This document shows positions 1 to 10,408 of a DNA stretch of 64,000 nucleotides, in pieces. A program made the position numbers and the translations under genes. Position 1 is the first letter of the stretch. Every line of letters begins with the position of its first letter. Under the pieces are notes generated by a model. That model was not told the DNA's origin. It searched no databases and saw only the letters and a program-made list of their open reading frames with translations. Source of the DNA: an uncultured Erysipelotrichaceae bacterium (GTDB lineage Bacteria; Bacillota_I; Bacilli_A; Erysipelotrichales; Erysipelotrichaceae); contig CAMCRE010000001.1 in the NCBI GenBank assembly GCA_945877255.1, positions 1-64,000 on the forward strand, written 5' to 3'.

Positions 1-23
1 ATGGAGCTTTTTTTTATTTTATG

Positions 24-32
24 TGCTATAAT
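24..32 (+). promoter_or_regulatory. Extended -10 promoter of mnmA
   Basis: TGC followed by TATAAT forms an extended -10 element 18 nt upstream of the mnmA start. A GAGGTG ribosome binding site follows at 40-44. The T-rich run at about 8-20 may be the tail of an upstream terminator, but the rest lies outside the window. Confidence 0.55.
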
Positions 33-49
33 GATTATGAGGTGTTTTT

Positions 50-1189
50 ATGAAAAAAGTTTTACTAGGGTTGAGTGGTGGAGTTGATTCAGCAGTTGCC
101 GCATACTTATTAAAACAACAAGGGTATGATGTAACTTGCTGTTTTATGCGAAATTGGGATGCTTTCACAAATAATGATATATTAGGAAATCCAACTATTG
201 ATAATAGTATTTGTCCGCAGGAAGAAGATTATCAAGATGCATGTAAAGTTGCTGAATGTTTAGGTTTACCAATGCAACGTGTTGATTTTATTAAAGAATA
301 TTGGGATGCTGTTTTTACAACATTTCTAAAAGAATATGAGCGAGGTAGAACACCTAATCCAGATATTTTATGTAATAAATATATTAAATTTGATGCTTTT
401 TTTGAGTATGGAATGAAACAAGGATTTGACTATATTGCAACAGGTCATTATGCCAGAGTTGTTCATGAAAAAGATGAATCTTTTTTATTGCGTGGTGTTG
501 ATGAAAATAAAGATCAATCATATTTTTTATGTCAATTACCTAAATCGTCTTTACGAAAAACATTATTTCCAATTGGTGAACTAACAAAACAAGAAGTGCG
601 TGAAATTGCACTATCATTAAATTTAAACGTTGCAAAGAAAAAAGATTCTACCGGAATATGTTTTATTGGAGAACGTAATTTTAAACAGTTTCTACAAAAT
701 TATTTACCAGCTAAACCTGGTGATATTTATGATATTAACACAATGACATGTATTGCTAAACATGACGGCGTACTGTATTATACAATCGGACAACGAAAAG
801 GACTTGGAATTGGGGGTCAACATGGTCCATGGATTGTTGTTGGTAAAAATATTTATAATAATCGTTTATACGTATCAAATGTTGAAGATAAAAAACTAAT
901 ATACGCTAATGCTTGTATTGTAACGGATTGTGTATTTTTATCTGACTTAGAAGCGAAAACCGCAAAATTCAGATATCGTCAAAAAGATAATGATATTACT
1001 GTTGAGCGTTTATCTGAAACGGAATGTTTAATTAAATTTCATCATGACATTGCATCTGTTACACCAGGACAATATGCAGTATTGTATCACGATGATATTT
1101 GTATAGGTGGTGGCGTAATAGATAAAGTGTTTTATAATGGTCAAAATATTCAAGAATTAATTTACGAAAAAGAGAACCAAAATGTGTGA
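50..1189 (+). CDS. mnmA: tRNA-specific 2-thiouridylase MnmA
   Basis: A 379-residue protein of normal family length. It adds sulfur to U34 of the Lys, Glu and Gln tRNAs, activating the uridine with ATP and taking sulfur from a persulfide relay. The N-terminus carries the PP-loop GLSGGVDS (residues 7-14). The two catalytic cysteines are visible: Cys108 in NPDILCNK and Cys204 in DSTGICFIGER. The ATGHYAR and DQSYFL motifs are also typical. The gene overlaps the next start by 8 nt (ATGTGTGA), so it is translationally coupled to recD2. A cysteine desulfurase gene is not seen nearby. Confidence 0.97.
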   Translation: MKKVLLGLSGGVDSAVAAYLLKQQGYDVTCCFMRNWDAFTNNDILGNPTIDNSICPQEEDYQDACKVAECLGLPMQRVDFIKEYWDAVFTTFLKEYERGRTPNPDILCNKYIKFDAFFEYGMKQGFDYIATGHYARVVHEKDESFLLRGVDENKDQSYFLCQLPKSSLRKTLFPIGELTKQEVREIALSLNLNVAKKKDSTGICFIGERNFKQFLQNYLPAKPGDIYDINTMTCIAKHDGVLYYTIGQRKGLGIGGQHGPWIVVGKNIYNNRLYVSNVEDKKLIYANACIVTDCVFLSDLEAKTAKFRYRQKDNDITVERLSETECLIKFHHDIASVTPGQYAVLYHDDICIGGGVIDKVFYNGQNIQELIYEKENQNV

Positions 1190-3254
1190 AATAATTAGTG
1201 GGAAAATTACATATATCATTTATCAAAATACCAATAATGAATATATTGTGGCGACGTTTAAATCGCATGAATATGGCAATGTGACGATTAGTGGTATTAT
1301 TTGTCAATTAAACACAAATTTTGATTATGAATTAGAAGGTAATTTTGAGGTGCATCCAAAATATGGCATGCAATTTAAAATTATTAGTGCAAGAAAAAAA
1401 GTAGTAACTTTAACAGATAATATTATTGCGTATTTATCTGGTAATGAATTTAAAGGAATAGGTGTTAAAACAGCTACTAAAATAGTCGAGTTATTTAAAG
1501 AAAACACGATTGAAATATTAAAAAACGATGTATATATACTAGAGCAACATGGATTTAAATCAAAACATATTGAAGCAATTAAAAATGGAATAGCTGTTTC
1601 GTTTTCAGTAAGTAATGATATTATTCGTTTAAAAGAATTAGGGATAAATGATAAAGTCTTAAAAAACGCAAAAGCAAAATTTGGTGAAAATTTTGTGGAT
1701 GTATTAATAAATGATATTTATTATGCGAGTCGGCATATTAAAGGTTTAAGTTGTAATATGGCGGATTTCTACATTCAAAGCACAAATAAATCATATGATC
1801 GTTTTTCACGAGAGGCATCACTATTATATGAAAAATTAAGAAATGATTTTTTTCAATCAGGTAATACATATGAAGATTATTTTGAAGGATACTATAATTT
1901 AGAATTAATTGAGTTACTCGTAAAAGAAAACTTAATATTAATTGATGAAAATAGACTATATTTAAAACCAATTTATGAAAGTGAATTATTCATATCACAA
2001 TTTATTGCTTTTTTTCTAGAAAAACCAGCACATGTTTCGGTTGAAAAAGAAATTGCGTATCATGAATTAGTTAATCATATCCAATATGATACAACACAAA
2101 AAGATGCAATCAGAAAATTTTTTAACGAAAAATTATTAATTGTGAGTGGTGGACCAGGAACTGGAAAAACAACGATCACAAAAGCAATGGTTGACATCTA
2201 CAAACAAAAATACTCATCAAAAATAGCGATTTGTGCACCTACAGGACGAGCAGCTAAACGAATATCTGAGTTGGTAAACGTGTCCGCTTCAACGATTCAT
2301 CGTTTATTGAAATGGGATATGGAAAACGATTGTTTTGGGATAAATGAAAATAATCCATTAGATATTGATTTATTAATAATAGATGAAGCATCAATGGTTG
2401 ATTGTTATTTGTTTGCGTCATTATTGAAAGCATGTTCCAACGTTAAAAAAATATTAATTATTGGAGATAAAGATCAATTACCAAGCATTGCACCTGGTAA
2501 ATTGTTGCAAGATTTATTAGAAGTAAGTGTCATACCAAGAATCTTATTACAAAAAAATCATCGTCAAAACGACGGAAATGGTATTATTGATTTAGCATAC
2601 GACATTAACAAAAAATTAAAATTAAAAAATTATGATAATGTGCTATTTAATACGCCATCACTAGATAAATTTTTTGAAATCATTGAAGAAAAAATACAAG
2701 AAAATTGTGAGTTTCAAGTTCTAGCGTGTATGTATCGTGGTATGTTCGGAATCGATAACTTAAATAAGCTATTACAAGAAAAATTAAATCCTGCCACTAA
2801 AACTAAACCAGAAATTAAAGTAGGACATAAAATTTATCGAGTTAATGATAAAGTGCTGCAATTAAAAAATCAAGTTGATGATAACGTCTATAATGGTGAT
2901 ATTGGGACGATTGTAGAGGTAGATGTTGTTGAAAATGAAATTGTGGTCGATTTTGATGGTAATATAGTAAATTATACAAAAGATAATTTTGATAGCATTA
3001 CTTTAGGGTATTGTATATCAGTTCATAAATCACAAGGTAGTGAATACGCAACATTAATATTATGTTTAAGTGATGAGCATTATTTTATGTTTGAAAAAAC
3101 ATTAATTTATACTGCTGTTACACGTTCTAAAAATGAGTTAATTGTGTTTGGTAATAAAGATAAAATCGAACAAGCAATTAATAGTATAAAACTACGTACT
3201 CGAAAAACTACTTTAAGTTTTTACATTAATAAACTGATTGAAATGTATTATTGA
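1182..3254 (+). CDS. recD2: RecD2-family ATP-dependent DNA helicase
   Basis: A 690-residue superfamily 1B helicase of the RecD/TraA type that acts without RecBC in Bacillota and is linked to DNA repair and fork maintenance. The first 80 residues look like the N-terminal OB-fold. A helix-hairpin-helix region (about 85-185) follows, with GIGVKTATKIVELF. Walker A is GGPGTGKT at 323-330, the DEAS Walker B box follows about 70 residues later, and the C-terminal SF1 motif is SVHKSQGSE. The start overlaps the mnmA stop. RecD2 usually runs about 720-800 residues, so this is a slightly short member with all helicase motifs present. Confidence 0.93.
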   Translation: MCEIISGKITYIIYQNTNNEYIVATFKSHEYGNVTISGIICQLNTNFDYELEGNFEVHPKYGMQFKIISARKKVVTLTDNIIAYLSGNEFKGIGVKTATKIVELFKENTIEILKNDVYILEQHGFKSKHIEAIKNGIAVSFSVSNDIIRLKELGINDKVLKNAKAKFGENFVDVLINDIYYASRHIKGLSCNMADFYIQSTNKSYDRFSREASLLYEKLRNDFFQSGNTYEDYFEGYYNLELIELLVKENLILIDENRLYLKPIYESELFISQFIAFFLEKPAHVSVEKEIAYHELVNHIQYDTTQKDAIRKFFNEKLLIVSGGPGTGKTTITKAMVDIYKQKYSSKIAICAPTGRAAKRISELVNVSASTIHRLLKWDMENDCFGINENNPLDIDLLIIDEASMVDCYLFASLLKACSNVKKILIIGDKDQLPSIAPGKLLQDLLEVSVIPRILLQKNHRQNDGNGIIDLAYDINKKLKLKNYDNVLFNTPSLDKFFEIIEEKIQENCEFQVLACMYRGMFGIDNLNKLLQEKLNPATKTKPEIKVGHKIYRVNDKVLQLKNQVDDNVYNGDIGTIVEVDVVENEIVVDFDGNIVNYTKDNFDSITLGYCISVHKSQGSEYATLILCLSDEHYFMFEKTLIYTAVTRSKNELIVFGNKDKIEQAINSIKLRTRKTTLSFYINKLIEMYY

Positions 3255-3315
3255 TAAGCAATAATTGAAAATTTCATGATATTACTATATAATTTAATAA
3301 ACGTGGAGGTTGAAT

Positions 3316-4527
3316 ATGAAAGATAAATTAATTGAAAAATATATCGCATTAGAAGCACAACGACAAAATGAAAATATTGAATTAATTGCATCAGAAAATT
3401 TTGTGTCTGATGATATTTTAAAAGCAGCAGGAAGTATCCTAACAAACAAATATGCTGAAGGTTATCCAAAATTAAGATATTACGACGGTTGTGAATTTGT
3501 GGATGAAATAGAACAAATCGCGATTGATCGCTTAAAAAAATTATTTGGTGCAGAACATGCAAACGTTCAACCGCATTCAGGATCACAAGCGAATATGGGT
3601 GTGTATATGGCAATATTAAACCCAGGTGATAAAGTACTGGGAATGGACTTAAATGCAGGTGGACACTTAACACATGGGCATCCATTAAATTTTTCAGGAA
3701 TACTGTATGATTTTTATGGCTATGGTGTAGATGAAAAAACCGAACAAATCAATTATGAAGAAGTAAGACGATTAGCACATGAAATCAAACCGAAATTAAT
3801 CGTTGCTGGTGCTAGTGCATATTCGAGAATCATTGATTTTAAAAAATTTCGAGAAATTGCAGATGAGGTAGGAGCATACTTAATGGTAGATATGGCACAT
3901 ATTGCCGGATTAGTTGCTGCAGGGGAACATCCAAATCCTGTTCCATATGCAGATTTTGTAACGAGTACAACACATAAAACATTACGAGGACCACGTGGAG
4001 GAATTATTTTATGTAAGCAAGAACACGCAAAAAAATTAAATTCCCGTGTGTTCCCAGGTATTCAAGGCGGACCATTAGAGCATATTATTGCTGCTAAAGC
4101 GATTTGTTTCGAGGAGGCAAGTCAACCAGAATTTAAGACTTATATTAAGCAAGTTGTTAAAAATATGCAAGCGATGGCTACTCGTTTTCAGGAAAATGGT
4201 ATTAAAGTAGTATCAGGCGGAACAGATAATCATTTATTGATGATTGATGTTAAAAGTAAGTTCGGTATAACAGGTAAAAAAGCAGCAACATTATTAAGTG
4301 CAGTAAATATAACTTGTAATAAAAACAGTATCCCATTTGACACTGAAAAGCCAATGTATACTAGTGGAATTCGTTTAGGTAGTGCGGCGATGACAACTAA
4401 AGGCTATACTGAAAAAGAATTTATTCAAATTGCGGACTGGATTTGTGAAGTGTTAGAAAAACAAGAAGACGCAATCGATAAAGTAAAAGCTGAAGTAAGT
4501 CAATTAACTAAAAATTGGGTGAAATAA
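3316..4527 (+). CDS. glyA: Serine hydroxymethyltransferase
   Basis: A 403-residue PLP enzyme that interconverts serine and glycine and loads tetrahydrofolate with a one-carbon unit. The PLP lysine is K221 in the motif [14 protein letters not shown]. The substrate motifs SENFVS, YAEGYP and HSGSQAN are intact. I chose ATG 3316 because GGAGG lies at 3305-3309 with 6 nt spacing; an upstream TTG at 3310 sits too close. A 60-nt gap separates it from recD2, and the next gene starts 1 nt after its stop, indicating an operon with the aminopeptidase and pncB. Confidence 0.97.
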   Translation: MKDKLIEKYIALEAQRQNENIELIASENFVSDDILKAAGSILTNKYAEGYPKLRYYDGCEFVDEIEQIAIDRLKKLFGAEHANVQPHSGSQANMGVYMAILNPGDKVLGMDLNAGGHLTHGHPLNFSGILYDFYGYGVDEKTEQINYEEVRRLAHEIKPKLIVAGASAYSRIIDFKKFREIADEVGAYLMVDMAHIAGLVAAGEHPNPVPYADFVTSTTHKTLRGPRGGIILCKQEHAKKLNSRVFPGIQGGPLEHIIAAKAICFEEASQPEFKTYIKQVVKNMQAMATRFQENGIKVVSGGTDNHLLMIDVKSKFGITGKKAATLLSAVNITCNKNSIPFDTEKPMYTSGIRLGSAAMTTKGYTEKEFIQIADWICEVLEKQEDAIDKVKAEVSQLTKNWVK

Positions 4528-4528
4528 A

Positions 4529-6301
4529 ATGAGACAACAATTACTTCAATTGCGTCAAGCAATGAAAAAAGAAAATATTGATTATTATTATGTTCCAACA
4601 GCCGATTTTCATGAAAGCGAATATGTAGGTGAACATTTTCAAGCACGTGCATATATTTCGGGATTTACAGGTAGTGCGGGTTATATATTAGTTACTAAAA
4701 CAGAAGCAATTTTATGGACAGATGGACGTTATTTTATTCAAGCAGAAAAAGAATTAGAAAATTCAGGTTTTCAATTGTATAAAATGGGATTATCGTCCAC
4801 CCCAACAATTGACGAGTATCTGCAACAACATATTAAACCAAACGAAGTATTAGGATTTGATGCCCGTGTTGTGAATGTGAAGACAGCACAACGAATAAAA
4901 GATATATGTGATAGTCATTATGCCGATTTAATTGATTGTGATTTAATTTCACAAATTTGGAAAAATCGACCACCACTTTCACAACATCAAGCGTTTTTCT
5001 TATCTGAAAAATATACTGGAGAAAGTGTAATTTCAAAAATTGCTAAGGTAAAAGACAAAATTCGTGAAAACAATTGTGAAGCGATGATTATTTCAAGTTT
5101 AGATGAAGTAAACTATATTTTTAATATTCGTGGAAACGATATTTCGTATACACCGCATGTATTAAGCTTTGCAATAATTTCATTAGAAAACACTAAATTA
5201 TTTATTAATCAAAATAAATTAGATGAAACAATTACAAAAGAATTAGCGATTGCCGGTGTAGAAATATATGATTATGAAGAAATTTACATCCATGCAAACG
5301 AATTAGATTGTCAAGTTTTATGTGATTTTAATACTTTAAACTATCGTTTATTTATGAGTGTGCATACAGCAGTTGTTAATGTGGTATCACCAATTATATT
5401 AATGAAAGCTGTAAAAAATGAAACACAAATTGAGAATATGAAATTAGCCCAATATAAAGATGGCATTATAATGGCTAAACTTATGTATTTTATTAAAACT
5501 AATGCTAATAAAATTGCCATGAGTGAATTAATCATCGAAGAAAAAATTAAAGAATTAGCTTCACAACAAGAAAATTGCTTCGACTTAAGTTTTAACACAA
5601 TTTGTGGTTTTAAAGATCATGGTGCAATTATTCATTATAGTGCAACACCCGAAACGAATTATGAAATTAATGGAAATGGTTTATTATTAGTGGATAGTGG
5701 TAGACAATATTTAGAAGGAACAACTGATATTACGCGTACATATGGTATTGGTGAAGTTAGCGAAATCGAAAAAGAACATTATACTGCTGTTTTAAGAGGT
5801 TTAATTAATTTAAGTATGGCTAAATTTCAATATGGTGTTCGTGGTACCAACTTAGATATATTAGCGAGAATGCCGATATGGGAATTAGGGTTAGATTATC
5901 GAACTGGAACAGGACATGGAATTGGGTTTGTTTCTGGAGTACATGAAGCACCTAATGGTATTAGATGGCGTATTGTTCCAGAAAGAAATGATAGCTGTGT
6001 TTTAGAAGCAGGTATGTTCACTACCAATGAACCAGGTATTTATATTGATTATAAATACGGTATTCGTTTAGAGAATGTACTTTTAACTGTTCCGTTCACA
6101 TCTAATGAATATGGACATTTTATGCAATTTGAAACAGTTACGTATTCACCATTCGATATTGATTTAATTATTGTGGATAAATTGACATCTATTGAAAGAA
6201 AATGGTTAAATGACTATCACAAAGAAGTGTATAATAAACTTCAAGGTGCTTTAACTGAAGATGAAAGAATGTTTTTACGACAATACACGAGGGAAATTTA
6301 A
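4529..6301 (+). CDS. Aminopeptidase P family metallopeptidase (M24B, Xaa-Pro aminopeptidase)
   Basis: A 590-residue cytosolic peptidase predicted to remove N-terminal residues preceding proline. It is the long form with two creatinase-like N-terminal domains (about 1-300) and a pita-bread catalytic domain (about 305-540). Metal ligands are visible as LLVDSG, TDITRTY, GTGHGIG, TTNEPGIY and FETVTYSP. Length fits the roughly 590-600-residue bacterial family. The stop overlaps the pncB start by one base (TAATG), which points to translational coupling. Confidence 0.92.
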   Translation: MRQQLLQLRQAMKKENIDYYYVPTADFHESEYVGEHFQARAYISGFTGSAGYILVTKTEAILWTDGRYFIQAEKELENSGFQLYKMGLSSTPTIDEYLQQHIKPNEVLGFDARVVNVKTAQRIKDICDSHYADLIDCDLISQIWKNRPPLSQHQAFFLSEKYTGESVISKIAKVKDKIRENNCEAMIISSLDEVNYIFNIRGNDISYTPHVLSFAIISLENTKLFINQNKLDETITKELAIAGVEIYDYEEIYIHANELDCQVLCDFNTLNYRLFMSVHTAVVNVVSPIILMKAVKNETQIENMKLAQYKDGIIMAKLMYFIKTNANKIAMSELIIEEKIKELASQQENCFDLSFNTICGFKDHGAIIHYSATPETNYEINGNGLLLVDSGRQYLEGTTDITRTYGIGEVSEIEKEHYTAVLRGLINLSMAKFQYGVRGTNLDILARMPIWELGLDYRTGTGHGIGFVSGVHEAPNGIRWRIVPERNDSCVLEAGMFTTNEPGIYIDYKYGIRLENVLLTVPFTSNEYGHFMQFETVTYSPFDIDLIIVDKLTSIERKWLNDYHKEVYNKLQGALTEDERMFLRQYTREI

Positions 6302-7758
6302 TGAGTGTGAATGCTAGAAATGCGACCATGATTATGGATTTATACGAACTAACAATGGCGCAAACGTACTTTAAAAACGGATTAGGAGATAAAATTGTTA
6401 CGTTTGATATGTTTTATCGAAAAAACCCTGACAATGCTGGTTTTAGTATTTTTGCAGGTTTATCACAATTAATCGACTATATCGAGCAATTACATTTTAC
6501 TGAATCCGATATTCAATATTTAAGATCACTACAACTTTTTGATGAAAAATTTTTAGAATATTTAAAATCTTTTAAATTCAATGGAGATATTTATAGTGTT
6601 GAAGAAGGCACAGTTATTTTTCCGAACGAAACATTAATCGTTGTAAAGGCAAATATGATTGAAGCCCAATTAATTGAAACGGCATTGTTGATGGCGATAA
6701 ATCACCAAAGTTTAATTGCTACTAAATCGCTTAGAATTGTTAGAAGTGCAAACGGTAAAAATGTTGTGGAATTAGGTGCTAGACGTGCCCATAATTTTGA
6801 TTCTAGTATATATGGGGCTAGAGCGGCATATATAGGTGGGGTTCAAGCGACTAGTAATGTATTAGCAGGTCAATTATTTAATATACCAGTGATTGGTACG
6901 ATGGCACATTCCTACATACAGTTTTTTGAAAGTGAATATGAAGCATTTAAAACGTATGCACTAACGTATCCAGATAACACAGTATTACTTATTGATACGT
7001 ATAACACGATTGAATCAGGCTTGAAAAATGCGATCAAAGTTCACTTTGAAGTGCTGCAACCAATGGGAAAACAGCTTAAAGCTGTACGTATTGATAGTGG
7101 AGATATTGCGTATTTATCTAAAAAAACACGTAAAATATTAGATGAATGTGGTTTATTTGACGTTAAAATAATAGCTTCTAATTCATTAGATGAATACATT
7201 ATTAAATCATTAATTGAACAAGGTAGTGAGATAGATATGTATGGTGTGGGCGAAAATTTAATTTGTAGTAAGAGTACACCAGTATTTGGAGGCGTATATA
7301 AGTTATCAGCGATTGAAGAAAACGGTGAAATGATCCCTAAAATTAAATTATCAGATAATATTAGTAAAATGACAAATCCTTCATACAAAAAACTTTACCG
7401 TATTTACGATAAATTAACTAAAAAAGCTATGGCAGATATTATGATCAATTATGATGAAACGATTGATGAAAACCAATCACTTACAATATATCATCCACAT
7501 GATATTTGGAAAAATAAACGTTTTGAAGCAGGAACATATTATGTGAAAAACATGCATATTCCAGTAATGATTAATGGTAAAAAAGTTTATCAAGAAAAAT
7601 CATTACAAGAAATTAGAGTGTATTTGAATCAAGAATATGAAAGCATTTGGGATGAAGTCAAAAGGTTTGAATTTCCACAAGAATATTATGTCGATTTAAG
7701 TTATAAATTGATGAATATTAAACTAGAAATGTTGAATGAAATTGCAAAACGAAAATAA
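6301..7758 (+). CDS. pncB: Nicotinate phosphoribosyltransferase
   Basis: A 485-residue enzyme that makes nicotinate mononucleotide from nicotinate and PRPP in the NAD salvage pathway. The N-terminus MIMDLYELTMAQTYF is characteristic, as is GARRAHNFDSSIYGARAAYIGG. GTMAHSYI carries the histidine normally phosphorylated in the family. RIDSGDIAYLSKK contributes phosphate binding. It is the last gene of the glyA operon; a strong terminator follows about 115 nt downstream. No de novo NAD genes are seen nearby. Confidence 0.95.
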   Translation: MSVNARNATMIMDLYELTMAQTYFKNGLGDKIVTFDMFYRKNPDNAGFSIFAGLSQLIDYIEQLHFTESDIQYLRSLQLFDEKFLEYLKSFKFNGDIYSVEEGTVIFPNETLIVVKANMIEAQLIETALLMAINHQSLIATKSLRIVRSANGKNVVELGARRAHNFDSSIYGARAAYIGGVQATSNVLAGQLFNIPVIGTMAHSYIQFFESEYEAFKTYALTYPDNTVLLIDTYNTIESGLKNAIKVHFEVLQPMGKQLKAVRIDSGDIAYLSKKTRKILDECGLFDVKIIASNSLDEYIIKSLIEQGSEIDMYGVGENLICSKSTPVFGGVYKLSAIEENGEMIPKIKLSDNISKMTNPSYKKLYRIYDKLTKKAMADIMINYDETIDENQSLTIYHPHDIWKNKRFEAGTYYVKNMHIPVMINGKKVYQEKSLQEIRVYLNQEYESIWDEVKRFEFPQEYYVDLSYKLMNIKLEMLNEIAKRK

Positions 7759-7873
7759 CACCAAAATGCAATTAAGTTGTCTTGTATGTGTAATAGATTT
7801 TATTCAATTTAGCTATATAGCAATAAAATGTGGATATCAATCATTGTAGTTATTATTATTTTTGTTATTCAAT

Positions 7874-7894
7874 AAGGGCATTAAGCCCTTTTTT
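7874..7894 (+). terminator. Rho-independent terminator after pncB
   Basis: AAGGGC (7874-7879) and GCCCTT (7885-7890) form a 6-bp stem with an ATTAA loop, followed by TTTT. The stretch 7759-7873 in front of it contains no gene that I can see. Confidence 0.85.
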
Positions 7895-7945
7895 ACATTC
7901 TTTTAACATTTTTTTGATGATGTTTGTATTAAAAATGTGTATAGT
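7892..7945 (+). promoter_or_regulatory. Putative PhoP-box promoter of the pst operon
   Basis: TTTACA (7892-7897) and TTAACA (7903-7908) are two direct repeats exactly 11 nt apart, matching the TT(A/T)ACA repeat geometry of Bacillus PhoP boxes. A weaker TTGATG continues the phase at 7914. A candidate -10, TATAGT, lies at 7940-7945. The first repeat shares bases with the U-tract of the upstream terminator. No phoPR genes occur in the window, so regulation by phosphate is inferred. Confidence 0.5.
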
Positions 7946-7965
7946 GTAAAAGAAGGAGTACGCAT

Positions 7966-8742
7966 ATGAAGAAAATATTAACTTGTGGATTAGTAATTTT
8001 ACTGTTAGGATGCTCTGCAAAAAAAGCTAAAGTCGTAATAGGTGGATCGACTTCAGTATATCCATTAATGGAAAAAATAGTGGAACATTATGAAAAAATT
8101 GAAGTAGAAGTACAAGGTGGTGGAAGTACTGTTGGTGTAAGTCAAACTGAAAACGGTGTTTTTGATATCGGGATGTTATCACGTGAATTAAAACAATCAG
8201 AAAAACAACAACTGCAATTTAAAGAAATTGCAAAAGATGCAATTGTGGTTGTGGTGAATCATAAAAATCCAGTACAAAATATTTCGATTGAAAATTTAAA
8301 AAAAATATATAAGGGTGAAATCACAAATTGGCAAGAAGTTGGTGGTGAAAATAAGCCGATTGTTGTTATATCACGAGAAAATGGTTCAGGCACAAAATCA
8401 GCTTTTGAAGAAAGTGTACAATTAAAATCACGTGATATTACGAAGCATGCACAAATTCAAAATGCGACTGGTGCAATTGAATTATCAGTAAGTTCTAATG
8501 AAAATGCAATTGGTTATTTATCTTTTTCAACATTAAAAGATAATGTTAAGGCATTAAAAATTGATGGTGTGTATCCAAGTTTAGAAGCAATTAAAAAAGA
8601 AAGTTATAGTTTAGTTCGCTCATATTTTATCGTTTGGAAAAATGATAATGCAAAAACAGTAGTGGAGTTTTTATTATCAAAACAAGCAGATGAAATTATC
8701 CAAAAAAATAATTATATAGGTGTAAATGATGAAAAAAGATAA
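7966..8742 (+). CDS. pstS: Phosphate ABC transporter substrate-binding lipoprotein PstS
   Basis: A 258-residue extracytoplasmic phosphate-binding protein. A short signal peptide ends in the lipobox LLLGC with lipidated Cys16. The mature part has GGSTSVYPLMEKI near its start and SRENGSGTKSAFEE, the phosphate-contacting loops of the family. AAGGAG at 7953-7958 gives a good ribosome binding site. Its end overlaps pstC, and the full order pstS-pstC-pstA-pstB-phoU follows, so the whole high-affinity uptake system is present. Confidence 0.96.
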   Translation: MKKILTCGLVILLLGCSAKKAKVVIGGSTSVYPLMEKIVEHYEKIEVEVQGGGSTVGVSQTENGVFDIGMLSRELKQSEKQQLQFKEIAKDAIVVVVNHKNPVQNISIENLKKIYKGEITNWQEVGGENKPIVVISRENGSGTKSAFEESVQLKSRDITKHAQIQNATGAIELSVSSNENAIGYLSFSTLKDNVKALKIDGVYPSLEAIKKESYSLVRSYFIVWKNDNAKTVVEFLLSKQADEIIQKNNYIGVNDEKR

Positions 8743-9589
8743 AATTATACAATCAATAATTGTAATATTAAGTAGTTTTTCGGTTATCACGCTATTTGCG
8801 ATAATATTTTTTCTAGTAATAAAATCATTACCTTTTTTTGAAAAACATCGTGTACTTGATTTTATTTTATCGACGCAATGGTTGCCTGATGAAAATCAAT
8901 ATGGTATTGCAAGTTTTATAATGGGAACAGTAATTACAACGTTATTTGCTGTGTTCATTGCTATTCCAATCGGACTATATACTGCGATTTTTATTTTTGA
9001 AATCTTACCAAAAAATATCAGCAAAATTGCGTTATTTATTGTAGAAGTCGTAGCTGGTATTCCATCAATAATATTTGGTTTTTTTGGTATCGTTGTCGTT
9101 GCACCGCAACTGCAAAAAATATTTCATCTTCAAAGTGGGTTAAACATTTTAACGACAGCAATTATTTTAGCGTTAATGATACTACCAACGATGATTGTGC
9201 TAACGATTGCAGGTCTAAAAAGAGTTGATGTTTCACTCACAAGTGCATCTTATGCACTTGGTGCATCACAAGTTCAAACGATATTTAATGTGCAACTATT
9301 TCATGCTAAAAATAGCATTATTACTGCGATATTTGTAGCGTGTGTGCGAGCGTTAGGAGAAACAATGGCGGTAATTATGGTAGCGGGTAATGCCTTAGCA
9401 TTTCCAGCATTAATGCCAATTAGAAATTTAGTGTTTCAAAGTGTGAGAACACTAACGGGTAATATTGTTACAGAAGCAGCATATGCAACTGGAACACACT
9501 TAAGTGCATTATTTGCGACAGGATTAGTGTTATTTGTGTTTGTGGGGATAATTAATATTTGGATGATAAGAATTAAAAGGAGAATTTAA
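8729..9589 (+). CDS. pstC: Phosphate ABC transporter permease PstC
   Basis: A 286-residue membrane protein with about six transmembrane helices. The cytoplasmic coupling loop is ASYALGASQVQTIFNV, followed by RALGETMAVIMVAGN, the PstC signature. Two adjacent ATG codons exist (8726 and 8729); I prefer the second because AGGTG at 8718-8722 is then 6 nt away. It overlaps pstS by 14 nt and pstA by 1 nt (TAATG). Confidence 0.95.
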   Translation: MKKDKIIQSIIVILSSFSVITLFAIIFFLVIKSLPFFEKHRVLDFILSTQWLPDENQYGIASFIMGTVITTLFAVFIAIPIGLYTAIFIFEILPKNISKIALFIVEVVAGIPSIIFGFFGIVVVAPQLQKIFHLQSGLNILTTAIILALMILPTMIVLTIAGLKRVDVSLTSASYALGASQVQTIFNVQLFHAKNSIITAIFVACVRALGETMAVIMVAGNALAFPALMPIRNLVFQSVRTLTGNIVTEAAYATGTHLSALFATGLVLFVFVGIINIWMIRIKRRI

Positions 9590-10407
9590 TGCAAAAGTTA
9601 AAAGATAAATTTCAATATAGTTTAATGATCATATCATCATTAATAGTATTTAGTTTTTTTGGCTATATTTTATTATTTATAATTTTAAATGGTTATCGTC
9701 ATATTAATTTAACGTTTATTTTTTCGACTGATGCTGCACATGGTATTTTATCAATGATTGTTGCAACGCTGATTATAGTTATTATTTCAGTTATTGTTTC
9801 TGTAATTATTGCATTAGCGACAGCAATTTATTTAAGTGAATACGCAAAAGATCATTTTTTAAAAACGGTTATTATTTTTTCGATTGATTCATTAGTATCG
9901 ATACCTTCTATTGTGTATGGATTATTTGGATTAGCATTTTTTGTGGGAACGTTACAACTGAAATTTTCGATTTTATCAGGTGCATTAACGATATCGATTA
10001 TGCTTTTACCAGTATTAATTAACACAATTTTAGAAGCATTAAAAACAGTAGGAAATGATTTAAAAGCATCATCGTATGCGTTAGGAGCTAATAAATCACA
10101 AACAATATTTAAAGTAATTATACCAGAAGTTCGTGACAATATTTTTACTGGAATAATATTGTCTATTGCCAAAGTATTATCTGAAAGTGCACCGTTTATT
10201 TTAACAGCTGGTGTAGTCGCAAAAATGCCAAAATCAATTTTTTCATCTGCAAGAACACTTACAACACATATGTATTTATTAATAAGTGAAGGTTCTGAAA
10301 AAAATGCGATGCAATTAGCGTTTGCGAGTGGAACAATACTAATTGCTTTAATTGTATTATTGAATTTAAGTGTAAATTACATTAAGACAAAAATGGGAGG
10401 ACATTAA
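9589..10407 (+). CDS. pstA: Phosphate ABC transporter permease PstA
   Basis: A 272-residue integral membrane protein with six predicted helices, partner of PstC in the phosphate channel. The coupling loop [21 protein letters not shown] and the later [12 protein letters not shown] are characteristic. AAGGAG precedes the start inside the pstC end, and the start overlaps the pstC stop. Confidence 0.95.
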   Translation: MQKLKDKFQYSLMIISSLIVFSFFGYILLFIILNGYRHINLTFIFSTDAAHGILSMIVATLIIVIISVIVSVIIALATAIYLSEYAKDHFLKTVIIFSIDSLVSIPSIVYGLFGLAFFVGTLQLKFSILSGALTISIMLLPVLINTILEALKTVGNDLKASSYALGANKSQTIFKVIIPEVRDNIFTGIILSIAKVLSESAPFILTAGVVAKMPKSIFSSARTLTTHMYLLISEGSEKNAMQLAFASGTILIALIVLLNLSVNYIKTKMGGH

Positions 10408-10408
10408 A

